21,637 bases of DNA from JBBTXM01 sp038062255 (GCA_038062255.1 JBBTXM010000015.1:1-21637); one strand, 5' to 3'; shown: positions 1 to 6,561, numbered from the stretch's first letter. A program made the numbers and translations. Notes: generated by a model from the sequence alone, not told the origin.

Positions 1-415
1 CTATAAAAAGTCCCGATCCAACAACTAAAAAACCAGTTACTGAGCCTCCTTGAAATGCCAAAGCAAATGCTCTTTTGAGTCCGGTTTTTGCTCCCTCCGC
101 TACTCTGGAGTTTGCCATAACGGCGGTTTGCATTCCTAAAAACGCGGCAATGCTCGATGCCATCGCTCCAAATACAAAACCAATTGCTATCGGTTTTCCC
201 AGTATAAAGTATAAAATTGCCGCAACGGCAATGCCGACAAAAAATATGGATTTAAACTGCCTGCGCAAAAAAGCTTTCGAGCCTTCGCGTATTGCTCTCG
301 CTATTTCCACCATTTCGGGAGTTCCTTCCGGAGCTTTTTTAACTTTCGCGCGAAGTATCAAAGCGAATAAAACCGACGCAAGAGAAGTGATTATCGCAAA
401 AATTTCGATAGACAT
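1..415 (-). CDS. hppA: Membrane-bound proton/sodium-pumping pyrophosphatase, N-terminal part (gene runs off the window)
   Basis: Integral membrane pyrophosphatase that couples PPi hydrolysis to H+ or Na+ transport. Only the first 138 codons are present. Reading leftward from the ATG at 415, there is an N-terminal membrane helix, then the family-typical stretch EGTPEMVEIARAIREGSKAF, a second hydrophobic segment, and a GMQTAVMANSRVAEGAKTG-like stretch followed by AFQGGSVTGFLVVGIG. All of these match the conserved first membrane segments of H+-PPases. The catalytic DxxxxxxxD motifs and the residue that decides K+ dependence lie beyond the window, so the pumped ion and subtype cannot be told. No Shine-Dalgarno is visible. 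A TATAAT lies 6 nt before the ATG, suggesting a leaderless mRNA. It is divergent from the DGR target gene. Confidence 0.88.
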   Translation of the reverse strand, partial: MSIEIFAIITSLASVLFALILRAKVKKAPEGTPEMVEIARAIREGSKAFLRRQFKSIFFVGIAVAAILYFILGKPIAIGFVFGAMASSIAAFLGMQTAVMANSRVAEGAKTGLKRAFALAFQGGSVTGFLVVGSGLFI

Positions 416-421
416 TTTTCT

Positions 422-427
422 ATTATA
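422..427 (-). promoter_or_regulatory. -10 element of a probable leaderless promoter for hppA
   Basis: On the minus strand a perfect TATAAT is followed by 6 nt (agaaaa) and then the hppA ATG. Transcription should therefore start at or next to the A of ATG. No good -35 is evident and there is no Shine-Dalgarno. Confidence 0.55.
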
Positions 428-451
428 CAAGCCCTTGCGAAATGGGGTATA

Positions 452-480
452 TTGACAAATAAAGTTTATGTTGCTAAAAT
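452..480 (+). promoter_or_regulatory. Consensus sigma70-type promoter of the DGR target gene
   Basis: TTGACA at 452-457, a 17-bp spacer and TAAAAT at 475-480. Transcription is expected to start near 487. A Shine-Dalgarno (AAAGGAG, about 505-511) follows before the ATG at 520. This is one of the strongest promoters in the window. Confidence 0.75.
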
Positions 481-519
481 GGATGCAGAAGTTTAACATC
501 TCAAAAAAAGGAGCAAAAA

Positions 520-1293
520 ATGGACTGGACAGACGTTTTTCTGGAACAAGAGCGACAGGCGCATTTGAATTTTTTCGGCCGAGAGTTTGACCTTTCTGCC
601 TTTAAAAAGACTCTCCAAAAACACGGAGAAAAGAAAGTAAAAGAATGGAAAAAACTTCTTTTGGAACCCCATTTCCTTCCCAAAGTTAAAATGGACCGGA
701 AAGCCGAATTTACTGGCTGGAAAGTAAGGCCGGACAACCATGCCTACGAAGTGGTATATCAAGGCAAGGTTTTAAGAAACATCGATGGAAAGATCATCCC
801 CGATAAAAAAGCCCATTGGCTTTCGGGAGAAATCGTTTTGGTTGATACTCGGCTCAAGCCGGATTACCGGGATGGAAAACAAATGTGGGAGGGTGACGAG
901 AATTTCTTGGGACCAATTTTAGAAGGTTTGCGGGAATCCGGCCAAATCAACAAATATGAATATGGAAAACAATATTCTCGTTTCGGGGTTTCTGCCGACG
1001 ATTGGGAAAACCATATCAAACTCGCACTCCTAAAAGATGAAAGATTCAACCATATTCAATGGCGCTTAGAGAGGGCGGTAGAAGGTAATGTCATACCTCA
1101 AATGTACCCATACACGGAGAGAAAATGTGATGGAAATACAAGTACATGGATATGGTACGAAGAATACTTCGAGGACTGTTCCTTCCGTCTCGACGGCGGT
1201 CATTCCGACTATGGCGGCCTTTCCGATTTCTATTGGTACTGGTCTGGCAGCCGCTGGTACTTCGGGTCTTTTCGTCCTCTCGCAGTGCTCTGA
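520..1293 (+). CDS. DGR target protein with a C-terminal variable, C-type-lectin-like region
   Basis: A 257-residue protein. Residues 1 to about 215 are a charged, soluble-looking body that I do not recognise and that has no signal peptide or membrane helix. Residues 217-257 are encoded by the variable repeat. This part is rich in Tyr, Trp, Asp, Ser and Gly and ends SFRPLAVL, resembling the G/SFRPL ending of C-type-lectin-fold targets of diversity-generating retroelements. Each position reading Asn in the template (AAC/AAT) is changed here, to Phe, Asp, His, Asp, Tyr, Tyr and Ser in order. The VR ends at the stop codon, which is typical of DGR targets. The gene has its own consensus promoter and Shine-Dalgarno and is monocistronic. 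The ligand is unknown. The lectin fold is inferred from the DGR context and the C-terminal motif. Confidence 0.85.
   Translation: MDWTDVFLEQERQAHLNFFGREFDLSAFKKTLQKHGEKKVKEWKKLLLEPHFLPKVKMDRKAEFTGWKVRPDNHAYEVVYQGKVLRNIDGKIIPDKKAHWLSGEIVLVDTRLKPDYRDGKQMWEGDENFLGPILEGLRESGQINKYEYGKQYSRFGVSADDWENHIKLALLKDERFNHIQWRLERAVEGNVIPQMYPYTERKCDGNTSTWIWYEEYFEDCSFRLDGGHSDYGGLSDFYWYWSGSRWYFGSFRPLAVL
1168..1290 (+). repeat. DGR variable repeat (VR)
   Basis: 123 bp matching the template repeat at an offset of +470, with 109 identities. Of the 14 differences, 12 fall on template adenines (A to T 5, A to G 5, A to C 2). The other two are G to T at 1261 and T to G at 1287. The 17 bp at 1266-1282 are identical to TR and are a candidate initiation-of-mutagenic-homology (IMH) segment. 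The T/G difference at 1287 fits the usual few mismatches that separate IMH from IMH*. Confidence 0.93.
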
Positions 1294-1328
1294 TTTTGAG
1301 CGCTTGACCCTTTGAACTTCGAATTAAT

Positions 1329-1367
1329 AATCGCCAAGTTTCTTTTTTAGAAACTTGGCGATTTTGA
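1329..1367 (+). terminator. Hairpin just after the VR: terminator of the target gene, possibly the DGR hairpin/cruciform
   Basis: A perfect 14-bp stem (1329-1342 with 1350-1363) has a T-rich 7-nt loop and is followed by TTGATTTT. It ends target-gene transcription. It begins about 39 bp after the VR. In the Bordetella phage DGR an inverted repeat shortly after IMH helps homing, so a double role is possible but inferred. Confidence 0.7.
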
Positions 1368-1374
1368 TTTTAAC

Positions 1375-1402
1375 TTGTTTTCGAATTCAATTTTTGTAAA
1401 AT
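1375..1402 (+). promoter_or_regulatory. Candidate promoter of the DGR template RNA
   Basis: TTGTTT at 1375-1380, a 16-bp spacer and TAAAAT at 1397-1402, just past the target-gene terminator and pointing into the TR. It would start an RNA near 1409. Confidence 0.45.
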
Positions 1403-1637
1403 GAAAATGAGATTAGGCTAATGCACGGCCGTTTACGGATTGCCGTCGCCGGAATCCTAAGCCAAAAGCTTAGAAATTATCAGAGCACTGCTTGCTTGTC
1501 TCTGGCGCGGGTGTTTGTGTAATATTTACACAACTGCCGCCTGAAAAAATGCCGGTGTGTCCCAGCTACAGGAAGGAGAGAATAAGTTTCTTTTGAAGCT
1601 GCTCAACTTCCGAAGACATGGATGGAGGCAAGCAAAT

Positions 1638-1760
1638 TTCGAGGACTGTTCCAACCGTCTCAACGGCGGTAATTCCAACTATGGCGGCCTTTCCGATTTC
1701 AATTGGAACTGGTCTGGCAACCGCTGGTACGACAAGTCTTTTCGTCCTCTCGAAGTTCTC
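1638..1760 (+). repeat. DGR template repeat (TR)
   Basis: Near-copy of the 3' end of the gene at 520-1293. It has 24 adenines, 12 of which are changed in the VR, against 2 changes at 99 non-adenine positions. The adenines cluster in AAC/AAT codons when TR is read in the VR frame, the arrangement that maximises amino-acid diversity without creating stop codons. The open frame across it (from about 1557) is a by-product of this and is not called as a gene. Confidence 0.93.
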
Positions 1761-1770
1761 TCGATAAAAC

Positions 1771-1797
1771 AAAAACCCGACATAGAGTCGGGTTTTT
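1771..1797. terminator. Bidirectional rho-independent terminator between TR and the minus-strand RNA
   Basis: A perfect 11-bp stem (1771-1781 with 1787-1797) has loop ATAGA. Rightward it ends in five T. Leftward the U-tract is longer (TTTTTG then TTTTAT). It can therefore end both the template RNA and the RNA read leftward through 1800-1997, and is better suited to the latter. Confidence 0.75.
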
Positions 1798-1924
1798 GCG
1801 CGGAGGCCGGTGGAGTTGAACCACATCCTTAGTGGGATCGTTCGAGTATCAATCGACGACTAGAACCGTCTAGTTTCGACCTCCAATGCCTCCGCAATGT
1901 TTATGTTAACAAACGATACAAATA

Positions 1925-1959
1925 AAAAACAACATCTCCAAGTTGAAGATGTTGTTTTT
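1925..1959 (-). terminator. Terminator-like hairpin with long U-tract
   Basis: A 13-bp stem (1925-1937 with 1947-1959) has a 9-nt loop. Leftward it ends TTTTTTATTTG. It would terminate nusA read-through and the short RNA starting near 1997, or act as an attenuator in front of the cloverleaf domain. Confidence 0.7.
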
Positions 1960-2003
1960 GATCCCACAAGTGATGTGGTCATCGACTGATACTCGATGAT
2001 TTA

Positions 2004-2031
2004 AGTATAGCAAGTGAGTTTAGAATGTCAA
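2004..2031 (-). promoter_or_regulatory. Consensus promoter driving the minus-strand non-coding RNA
   Basis: On the minus strand TTGACA (2031-2026), a 16-bp spacer and TATACT (2009-2004). It sits about 16 bp after the nusA stop codon and points away from nusA into DNA without a gene. Confidence 0.6.
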
Positions 2032-2046
2032 GTGGCGGTTTGTGGA

Positions 2047-3306
2047 TTATTCTGCCAGTCCTTCTCCGCTGACTTCGCCTTCGGTATCGGCTTCTGCCAC
2101 TAATTCACCGCCCCTTCCGCGGATGTCTATTTTGTATCCTGTTAGTTTTGCCGCAAGGCGCACGTTTTGGCCGCCTTTTCCTATTGAGAGCGAAAGCTGG
2201 TCCTCCGCCACGGTAACCCTGGCAGCCCTATTTTCCTGGTCGATTTCAACATCCAAAATCTTTGCAGGAGAAAGAGAGCTTTGGATGAATTTTTCCGGGT
2301 TTTCGGTCCAAGGCACAATGTCTATTTTTTCTCCGCCAAGCTCAGCGATAACCGTGCTTACTCTTACCCCTTTTTGTCCTACGCACGAACCTACGGCATC
2401 CACGCCTTCTTCGTTTGAGATGACAGCTATTTTTGTGCGCGAGCCGGCTTCCCTGGCTATATTTTTAATTTCAACGACTCCGGAAGCAATTTCCGGAACT
2501 TCAATTTCAAAAAGTTTGCGAACAAGCTGGGGGTGCGAGCGCGAAAGGCGGATTGACGGGCCCTTTGGAGTTTTTTCAACGCTCAACACAAGCGTCTTTA
2601 TTCTCTCGTTTACTCTGTATCTTTCTCCGCGCACTTGTTCTTCGGGCGGGAGTATTCCAATGCTTCTTCCTAAGTCCAAAAATACCAATCTTCCTTCCAC
2701 TCTTTGCACTAGAGCGCTTACGACCTCTCCCTGTTTTGCGGCGAATTCTTCGTACATCGAATCCCTTTCTTCTTCGCGAAGCTTTTGCAAAATAACTTGT
2801 TTTGCAGTTTGGGCGGCTATTCTTCCGTATTCATCTTTGGTTTCGAGCGGGAAGGTGAGTTCATCTCCAGGCTTTGCGTCTTTTTTTATTTTCTTGGCTT
2901 CATCAAGCATTGTGTGGCGTTCCGGATTGAAGCGCACTTTTTTTACTTCTCCCTCTGCCAGCTCTTCTTCCTTTCCCTCCATAAGAGCCTCTCTCGCGGC
3001 TTCTTTTGCCTCAAATCTTTCGCTCTGGAGCTCTTTTTTAAACTCTTCCCTCGCTGCTTCTTCAGCTACGATTTCTTCCTCAGTTTTTATCATTGATTCA
3101 TCGACAACCAACTTTATTTGCCAAAACTTAGCCTTGCCGGACGCAATATCGAATTCCGCGCGGACAATTTGCGTTTTTTTGCCATAATCCCTTTTGTAGG
3201 CGGCCGCAAGAGCCATCTCGATTGTTTCCAAGATTTTTTCTTTTGATATTCCCTTTTCTTCCGCCAATTGGTCCAAGGCGGAGTTGAGATTTTTGAGGTC
3301 CAACAT
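2047..3306 (-). CDS. nusA: Transcription termination/antitermination factor NusA
   Basis: Binds RNA polymerase and nascent RNA in the cytoplasm to control pausing, termination and antitermination. The 419-residue protein starts MLDLKNLNSALDQLAEEKG, as in the NusA N-terminal domain, followed by a Glu/Lys-rich insertion. An S1 domain follows (GEVVSALVQRVEGRLVFLDL, near residues 190-260). Two KH domains come next, with GxxG loops in VGQKGVR and IGKGGQNVRLAAKLTG, and an acidic tail. It has no C-terminal AR repeats, as in most non-proteobacterial forms. It stands apart from its usual rimP-infB neighbours. A 113-nt leader separates its promoter (3455-3426) from the ATG, and the leader contains a long imperfect inverted repeat. 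Confidence 0.95.
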   Translation of the reverse strand: MLDLKNLNSALDQLAEEKGISKEKILETIEMALAAAYKRDYGKKTQIVRAEFDIASGKAKFWQIKLVVDESMIKTEEEIVAEEAAREEFKKELQSERFEAKEAAREALMEGKEEELAEGEVKKVRFNPERHTMLDEAKKIKKDAKPGDELTFPLETKDEYGRIAAQTAKQVILQKLREEERDSMYEEFAAKQGEVVSALVQRVEGRLVFLDLGRSIGILPPEEQVRGERYRVNERIKTLVLSVEKTPKGPSIRLSRSHPQLVRKLFEIEVPEIASGVVEIKNIAREAGSRTKIAVISNEEGVDAVGSCVGQKGVRVSTVIAELGGEKIDIVPWTENPEKFIQSSLSPAKILDVEIDQENRAARVTVAEDQLSLSIGKGGQNVRLAAKLTGYKIDIRGRGGELVAEADTEGEVSGEGLAE

Positions 3307-3330
3307 AGATTACCAATTACTAATAATTTA

Positions 3331-3381
3331 CTAATATACGAATCTACAAAATTAGTATATTTGTAGAAAATTCGTAATTAG
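3331..3381 (-). repeat. AT-rich imperfect inverted repeat in the nusA leader
   Basis: CTACAAA (3344-3350) pairs with TTTGTAG (3360-3366). Outside it, 3331-3343 pairs with 3370-3381 with few mismatches. The fold would lie in the nusA 5' untranslated RNA. It may be a small palindromic intergenic repeat or a regulatory stem. Confidence 0.5.
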
Positions 3382-3425
3382 TATTCTTTTAAAAATAAAA
3401 TCCATTTTAATTATGGACTATTTTA

Positions 3426-3455
3426 AGTATAGCGCGGAATCAACTAGTTTGTCAA
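3426..3455 (-). promoter_or_regulatory. Consensus promoter of nusA
   Basis: On the minus strand TTGACA (3455-3450), an 18-bp spacer and TATACT (3431-3426). It begins just downstream of the M16 peptidase terminator. Confidence 0.65.
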
Positions 3456-3463
3456 ATTAATAA

Positions 3464-3485
3464 CCCTCCGACCATGGTCGGAGGG
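3464..3485 (-). terminator. Perfect palindrome, terminator of the M16 peptidase gene
   Basis: A 22-bp perfect palindrome (CCCTCCGACCA and its complement) begins 1 nt after the M16 stop codon and is followed on the minus strand by TTATTAATTT. The U-tract is imperfect, so termination may be partial. Confidence 0.6.
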
Positions 3486-3486
3486 C

Positions 3487-4803
3487 TTACTTTGGTTTAG
3501 ATATTACAGTAGCGCTGTGATTTAAAAGATATTTTTGGGCAACTTCGCGGAGTTTTTGCCTTCCGCCTTTTTGAAGGAACGATTTTAGTTTTTCTCCCCT
3601 TGCGTGGAGTTTTTCAAGATCGGTGTCGCCGTTTGCAACCGCGCTTGCCACCATTTCCATCAACCTGCCAGGGCTTCTCTGAAAGTTGTCAAAAAATTCG
3701 TAGTCGTACAAATATCCGATCCAAGCTTCAAGTTCGTCTCTCGAGGTCAATTCTTCGGAAATTTTTTTGCATTCTTCGCGAAAAACCTCAATGCCGTATT
3801 TTGAAAATTGTTCGTCGGTTGTGGCAAAGTGGAAGTAGAATATTCCGTGGGCAAACGAGCGGTCCGTATAAACCGGGGTTCTGTACGCGCCTTTTTGCCA
3901 TTCTTCGTTTTCTGTCCGCAATTTTCTGTACATCCTGTCGGAAAGAATTTGCGCCAGTACATCCAGGGCTTCCGCATCGTCGGTCATGTAGGTTTCTGTA
4001 GAAAAACCCACTGCTGTGTGGTATTGGTGCGAACCCTCGCTGACAAGCTCTTTTTTTACTGATTCGGCGAGCGCCTTAAATCCTCCTTGGTTTTTGCCCA
4101 AAAAAAAGCCGGTTTCTCTGTTTCTGTTGGATTTCCAATTTACTCCCCAATCGCCAAGCTCGCTTTCTATTATTCTACGAGCTTCTTCGTGTTTGGGGCC
4201 GAGGTATATGACAAACGCGTTTTTGGGCACATAGTATTGGTTATGAAAAATCTTTACAGTTTGAAGCGTGGCTTTTCTGACTTCTTCCATACTTCCGTCG
4301 ATTGGATTTCTTGCTGGAAATTCGGCGGGGAAGGTTAGTTCGTACAACAAATCAAATATTTTTTGTTCAATTATATCTTCTCCTCGTAGGTAGTGTTCTT
4401 GCAATACCGCGGTGCTTTCCATTGAAAGTATCTTTGACGAGAAAACCGGTTCTTTGACCATGCTTGCGAAAATATGGAAAAGTTTTCTGTTGTGATGCTT
4501 TCTTATCAGGTCTCCGGGGCCGTAAGTGGTTGGAGTCCTATCGGTTGTAATGAAAATATTGTCATCGGGCCCGCCCATTGTTCTTGCAAAAAGCAAAGCA
4601 ACTTCTCTTTCGTTGTGTTCTCGAGCTTCTCCGGTTATAACGTGTTCAACTAAATGCGCCAGTCCTCGGTATCTTTTCGGGTCGTGAAGCGAACCAGCCA
4701 TAATGCAGATAACAGCCATTTCTTTTGTGGAGCCGTTGTCAAATTGGGTATAAAAGCGCAATCCGTTTGATTTTAGTTGTCCGCAACGCACTTTATAGCG
4801 CAC
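3487..4803 (-). CDS. M16 family zinc metallopeptidase (insulinase/PqqL-type)
   Basis: A 438-residue member of the M16 clan of zinc peptidases. The inverted zinc motif HxxEH is seen as HLVEH near residue 50 (GLAHLVEHVITGE). A downstream Glu that would complete the site lies in the usual place (FARTMGGP... then MESTAVLQEHYLRGE). The C-terminal half (TAVGFSTETYMTDDAEALDVLAQIL) matches the second M16 domain. The length fits a one-unit M16B protein that may pair or dimerise. No signal peptide is seen, so a cytoplasmic location is likely. The start is GTG, chosen for the strong Shine-Dalgarno AAAGGAGGT 8 nt before it. It is divergent from rplO. Substrate unknown. Confidence 0.85.
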   Translation of the reverse strand: MRYKVRCGQLKSNGLRFYTQFDNGSTKEMAVICIMAGSLHDPKRYRGLAHLVEHVITGEAREHNEREVALLFARTMGGPDDNIFITTDRTPTTYGPGDLIRKHHNRKLFHIFASMVKEPVFSSKILSMESTAVLQEHYLRGEDIIEQKIFDLLYELTFPAEFPARNPIDGSMEEVRKATLQTVKIFHNQYYVPKNAFVIYLGPKHEEARRIIESELGDWGVNWKSNRNRETGFFLGKNQGGFKALAESVKKELVSEGSHQYHTAVGFSTETYMTDDAEALDVLAQILSDRMYRKLRTENEEWQKGAYRTPVYTDRSFAHGIFYFHFATTDEQFSKYGIEVFREECKKISEELTSRDELEAWIGYLYDYEFFDNFQRSPGRLMEMVASAVANGDTDLEKLHARGEKLKSFLQKGGRQKLREVAQKYLLNHSATVISKPK

Positions 4804-4863
4804 TTGGATCTACCTCCTTTCTTGCTATTTTCTATCTTTGAAGTTAATATAAGAAACATTCTT

Positions 4864-5271
4864 ATGCAAGCGCATCAATTAATAAAAACTAAAAAAGTTA
4901 GCCGTAGAATCGGCCGAGGTGGAAAACGCGGGACTTATTCGGGCCGGGGGATAAAGGGCCAAAAGGCGAGAGCTGGGCGCAGGATACGCCCGCAGATCCG
5001 CGACATTATAAAAAAGATCCACAAGGCAAGGGGATATGCTTTCGCGTCTTTCCGAAAAGATCCTTACGTGGTTAACATTGAAAAAATCGATAAAAAATTT
5101 AAAAACGGAGAAACAATAACTCCGGAACTTTTGGTTAAATCCGGATTGGTAAAAGCCAAAAAAGGAGAAAAATTTAAAATAAAAGTGTTGGGAAAGGGAA
5201 AAACGGATAAAAAATTTGTTTTTGATAAAAACATTTTAATCTCAAAAACCGCCAAAAATTATGCTGGGTAA
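4864..5271 (+). CDS. rplO: 50S ribosomal protein L15
   Basis: Large-subunit protein of about 135 residues. The start at MQAHQLIKTKKVSRRIGRG is chosen because the Gly/Arg-rich N-terminus GRGGKRGTYSGRGIKGQ directly follows, as in all L15. An upstream in-frame start at 4777 would add unrelated residues that overlap the divergent M16 gene. The C-terminal part (ITPELLVKSGLVKAKKGEKFKIKVLGKG) matches the L15 fold. It is shorter than typical L15 (about 145-150). secY overlaps its end by 11 nt, so the two are co-transcribed. The upstream spc-operon ribosomal genes are missing here, so the cluster is broken before L15. Confidence 0.95.
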   Translation: MQAHQLIKTKKVSRRIGRGGKRGTYSGRGIKGQKARAGRRIRPQIRDIIKKIHKARGYAFASFRKDPYVVNIEKIDKKFKNGETITPELLVKSGLVKAKKGEKFKIKVLGKGKTDKKFVFDKNILISKTAKNYAG

Positions 5272-6523
5272 AATTCTGGCTATCTTTAAGGACGTAGATT
5301 TGCGGAAGAAATTTTTATTTTTGTTCGCTTTTTTGGCGGCATTTAGGCTTTTGGCCGCAATCCCGGTTCCTGGAGTAGATCCTGCGAGGCTTGAAGCCTT
5401 TTTTTCCGGCAATCAATTCTTCGGGCTTTTGAATGTGTTTTCTGGCGGGGCTTTGGATAATCTTTCGGTGGTAATGCTTGGAGTTGGTCCATATATCACA
5501 GGTTCTATTATAATGCAGCTTTTGACCATGATTTTTCCAACGCTTAAAGCGATGTACCAAGAAGAGGGCGAAGCCGGCAGGCAGAAATTTAACCAGTATT
5601 CCAGGCTGTTTACTTTTCCGCTGGCGCTTTTGCAGGGTTTCGGTCTTCTTACGATATTGGAAAGGCAAGGGGTTATAGCGTTTGATTCCGGAGAAAAATT
5701 GGGTAGCATGCTAATTGTAGCTGCCGGTTCAATTTTGCTTATGTGGATTGGCGAGCTTATTTCCGAGTATTCAATTGGAAACGGAATTTCCGTAATGATT
5801 TTTGCGGGAATTGTTTCTAGTGTTCCATTGAGCGTGGGGCAGACTCTTCTTACTTTCGACCAATCACAGCTTCCTACTCTGATTTCATTTTTGGTGATAG
5901 CGGTTGTGACCGTCGCGGCTGTTGTGGTAATTACGGAGGGCGAGAGGCGTGTTCCGGTTTATTACGCGAAAAGAGTGCGCGGAATGAAAGTTTACGGAGG
6001 AGTTTCAACACACCTTCCAATTAGAGTGAACCAGGCGGGAGTGATTCCAATAATTTTCGCGCTTTCGATACTTTTGTTTCCGCAAATGATAGCGAACTTC
6101 TTTTCTTCGTCCTCAAGCTCTCTGTTGAGCCAGCTTTCAATTTTCATATTGGGCATAATTGGAAACCCATGGACATACGCTTCAGCCTACTTTTTGCTGG
6201 TTGTTATTTTTACTTATTTTTATACTTCGGTTACGTTCGACCCGGACGCGATGTCCAAGAACCTTCAGCGAAGCGGAGCGTTTGTGCCTGGAATACGCCC
6301 AGGTCCGTCAACTTCAGAATTTTTCTATAAAATAGTAAACCGCATTACCCTGGTTGGGGCGTTGTTTTTGGGAGGAATCGCAGTGCTTCCGCTTATTCTC
6401 CAGGGGGTTTCCGGGGTTACAACTTTTACAATCGGAGGAACCGCTCTTTTGATTGTGGTATCGGTTGTTATTGAAACGGCAAGGCAAATTGAAGCCCAGC
6501 TTTCCTTGCGTTCGTACGAATAG
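5261..6523 (+). CDS. secY: Protein translocase channel subunit SecY
   Basis: Pore subunit of the Sec translocon in the cytoplasmic membrane, 420 residues, with about ten hydrophobic segments. The N-terminus (DLRKKFLFLFAFLAAFRL then IPVPGVD), the plug-region stretch LNVFSGGALDNLSVVMLGV, the cytosolic loop ERRVPVYYAKR and the C5 loop GIRPGPSTSEFF are all diagnostic. The start overlaps rplO by 11 nt and has no independent Shine-Dalgarno, pointing to translational coupling. The following adk starts 38 nt after the stop and appears to have its own start signal. Confidence 0.97.
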   Translation: MLGKILAIFKDVDLRKKFLFLFAFLAAFRLLAAIPVPGVDPARLEAFFSGNQFFGLLNVFSGGALDNLSVVMLGVGPYITGSIIMQLLTMIFPTLKAMYQEEGEAGRQKFNQYSRLFTFPLALLQGFGLLTILERQGVIAFDSGEKLGSMLIVAAGSILLMWIGELISEYSIGNGISVMIFAGIVSSVPLSVGQTLLTFDQSQLPTLISFLVIAVVTVAAVVVITEGERRVPVYYAKRVRGMKVYGGVSTHLPIRVNQAGVIPIIFALSILLFPQMIANFFSSSSSSLLSQLSIFILGIIGNPWTYASAYFLLVVIFTYFYTSVTFDPDAMSKNLQRSGAFVPGIRPGPSTSEFFYKIVNRITLVGALFLGGIAVLPLILQGVSGVTTFTIGGTALLIVVSVVIETARQIEAQLSLRSYE

Positions 6524-6549
6524 CCGTGGTAGAAACAAATAAGATGTTT

Positions 6550-6555
6550 TAAGAT
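6550..6555 (+). promoter_or_regulatory. -10-like element 6 nt before adk (possible leaderless start)
   Basis: TAAGAT followed by gggggt and ATG. No -35 or TGn is visible, so this is one of the weaker examples of the pattern. Confidence 0.35.
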
Positions 6556-6561
6556 GGGGGT

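Larger units (their letters stand above)
1409..1797 (+). ncRNA. Predicted DGR template RNA (structured leader plus TR)
   Basis: The stretch from the candidate promoter to the hairpin at 1771-1797 has no convincing coding region. Its first 230 nt contain several stems: GGATT/AATCC (1437-1441 with 1453-1457), CAGAG/CTCTG (1481-1485 with 1500-1504), and an 8-bp stem closed on a 3-nt loop (1515-1522 with 1526-1533) inside a GGCG/CGCC pair (1504-1507 with 1538-1541). TR occupies 1638-1760. Known DGR systems copy a TR-containing RNA into mutagenised cDNA. Only 10 nt separate TR from the next hairpin, whereas the Bordetella system needs a longer 3' spacer. RNA ends are inferred. Confidence 0.55.
1769..1997 (-). 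ncRNA. Putative structured non-coding RNA with a cloverleaf-like domain
   Basis: A consensus minus-strand promoter (2031-2004) lies beyond the nusA stop and would start RNA near 1997, with no ORF below it. The 5' part has two hairpins: 1998-1993 with 1985-1980, loop GUAUCAG, and 1978-1974 with 1968-1964. A terminator-like 13-bp hairpin follows (1959-1925), so an RNA of about 75 nt is likely. Read-through would add a domain closed by an 8-bp GC-rich stem (1800-1807 with 1888-1895) and a 5-bp stem (1811-1815 with 1881-1885). This encloses three hairpins (1821-1835, 1842-1856, 1859-1874) and ends at the 1771-1797 terminator. The T-arm-like GTGG-TTCAACT-CCAC resembles tRNA, but D and anticodon arms do not fit. 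I do not recognise the family. Whether it serves the DGR is unknown. Confidence 0.45.

Noticed and set aside
75..455. 126-codon frame on the plus strand at the window start
   Set aside because: Opposite strand of hppA, whose protein matches a known family.
1088..1315. 75-codon frame overlapping the VR in another frame
   Set aside because: Shadow of the target gene; the in-frame target explains the repeat pattern.
1557..1832. Open frame spanning the template repeat as a second lectin-like gene
   Set aside because: It has no N-terminal domain and runs through the terminator. The similarity to the target is explained by the TR role.
1800..1895. tRNA gene on the minus strand
   Set aside because: The closing stem and a T-arm-like GTGG-TTCAACT-CCAC are present, but no proper D-arm or 7-nt anticodon loop can be drawn and mismatches fall at the acceptor/T-arm junction. 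tmRNA was also considered, but no tag-peptide frame is seen.
2042..3187. 381-codon open frame on the plus strand opposite nusA
   Set aside because: Ser/Phe-rich translation without a known domain. It is a shadow of nusA codon usage on the other strand.
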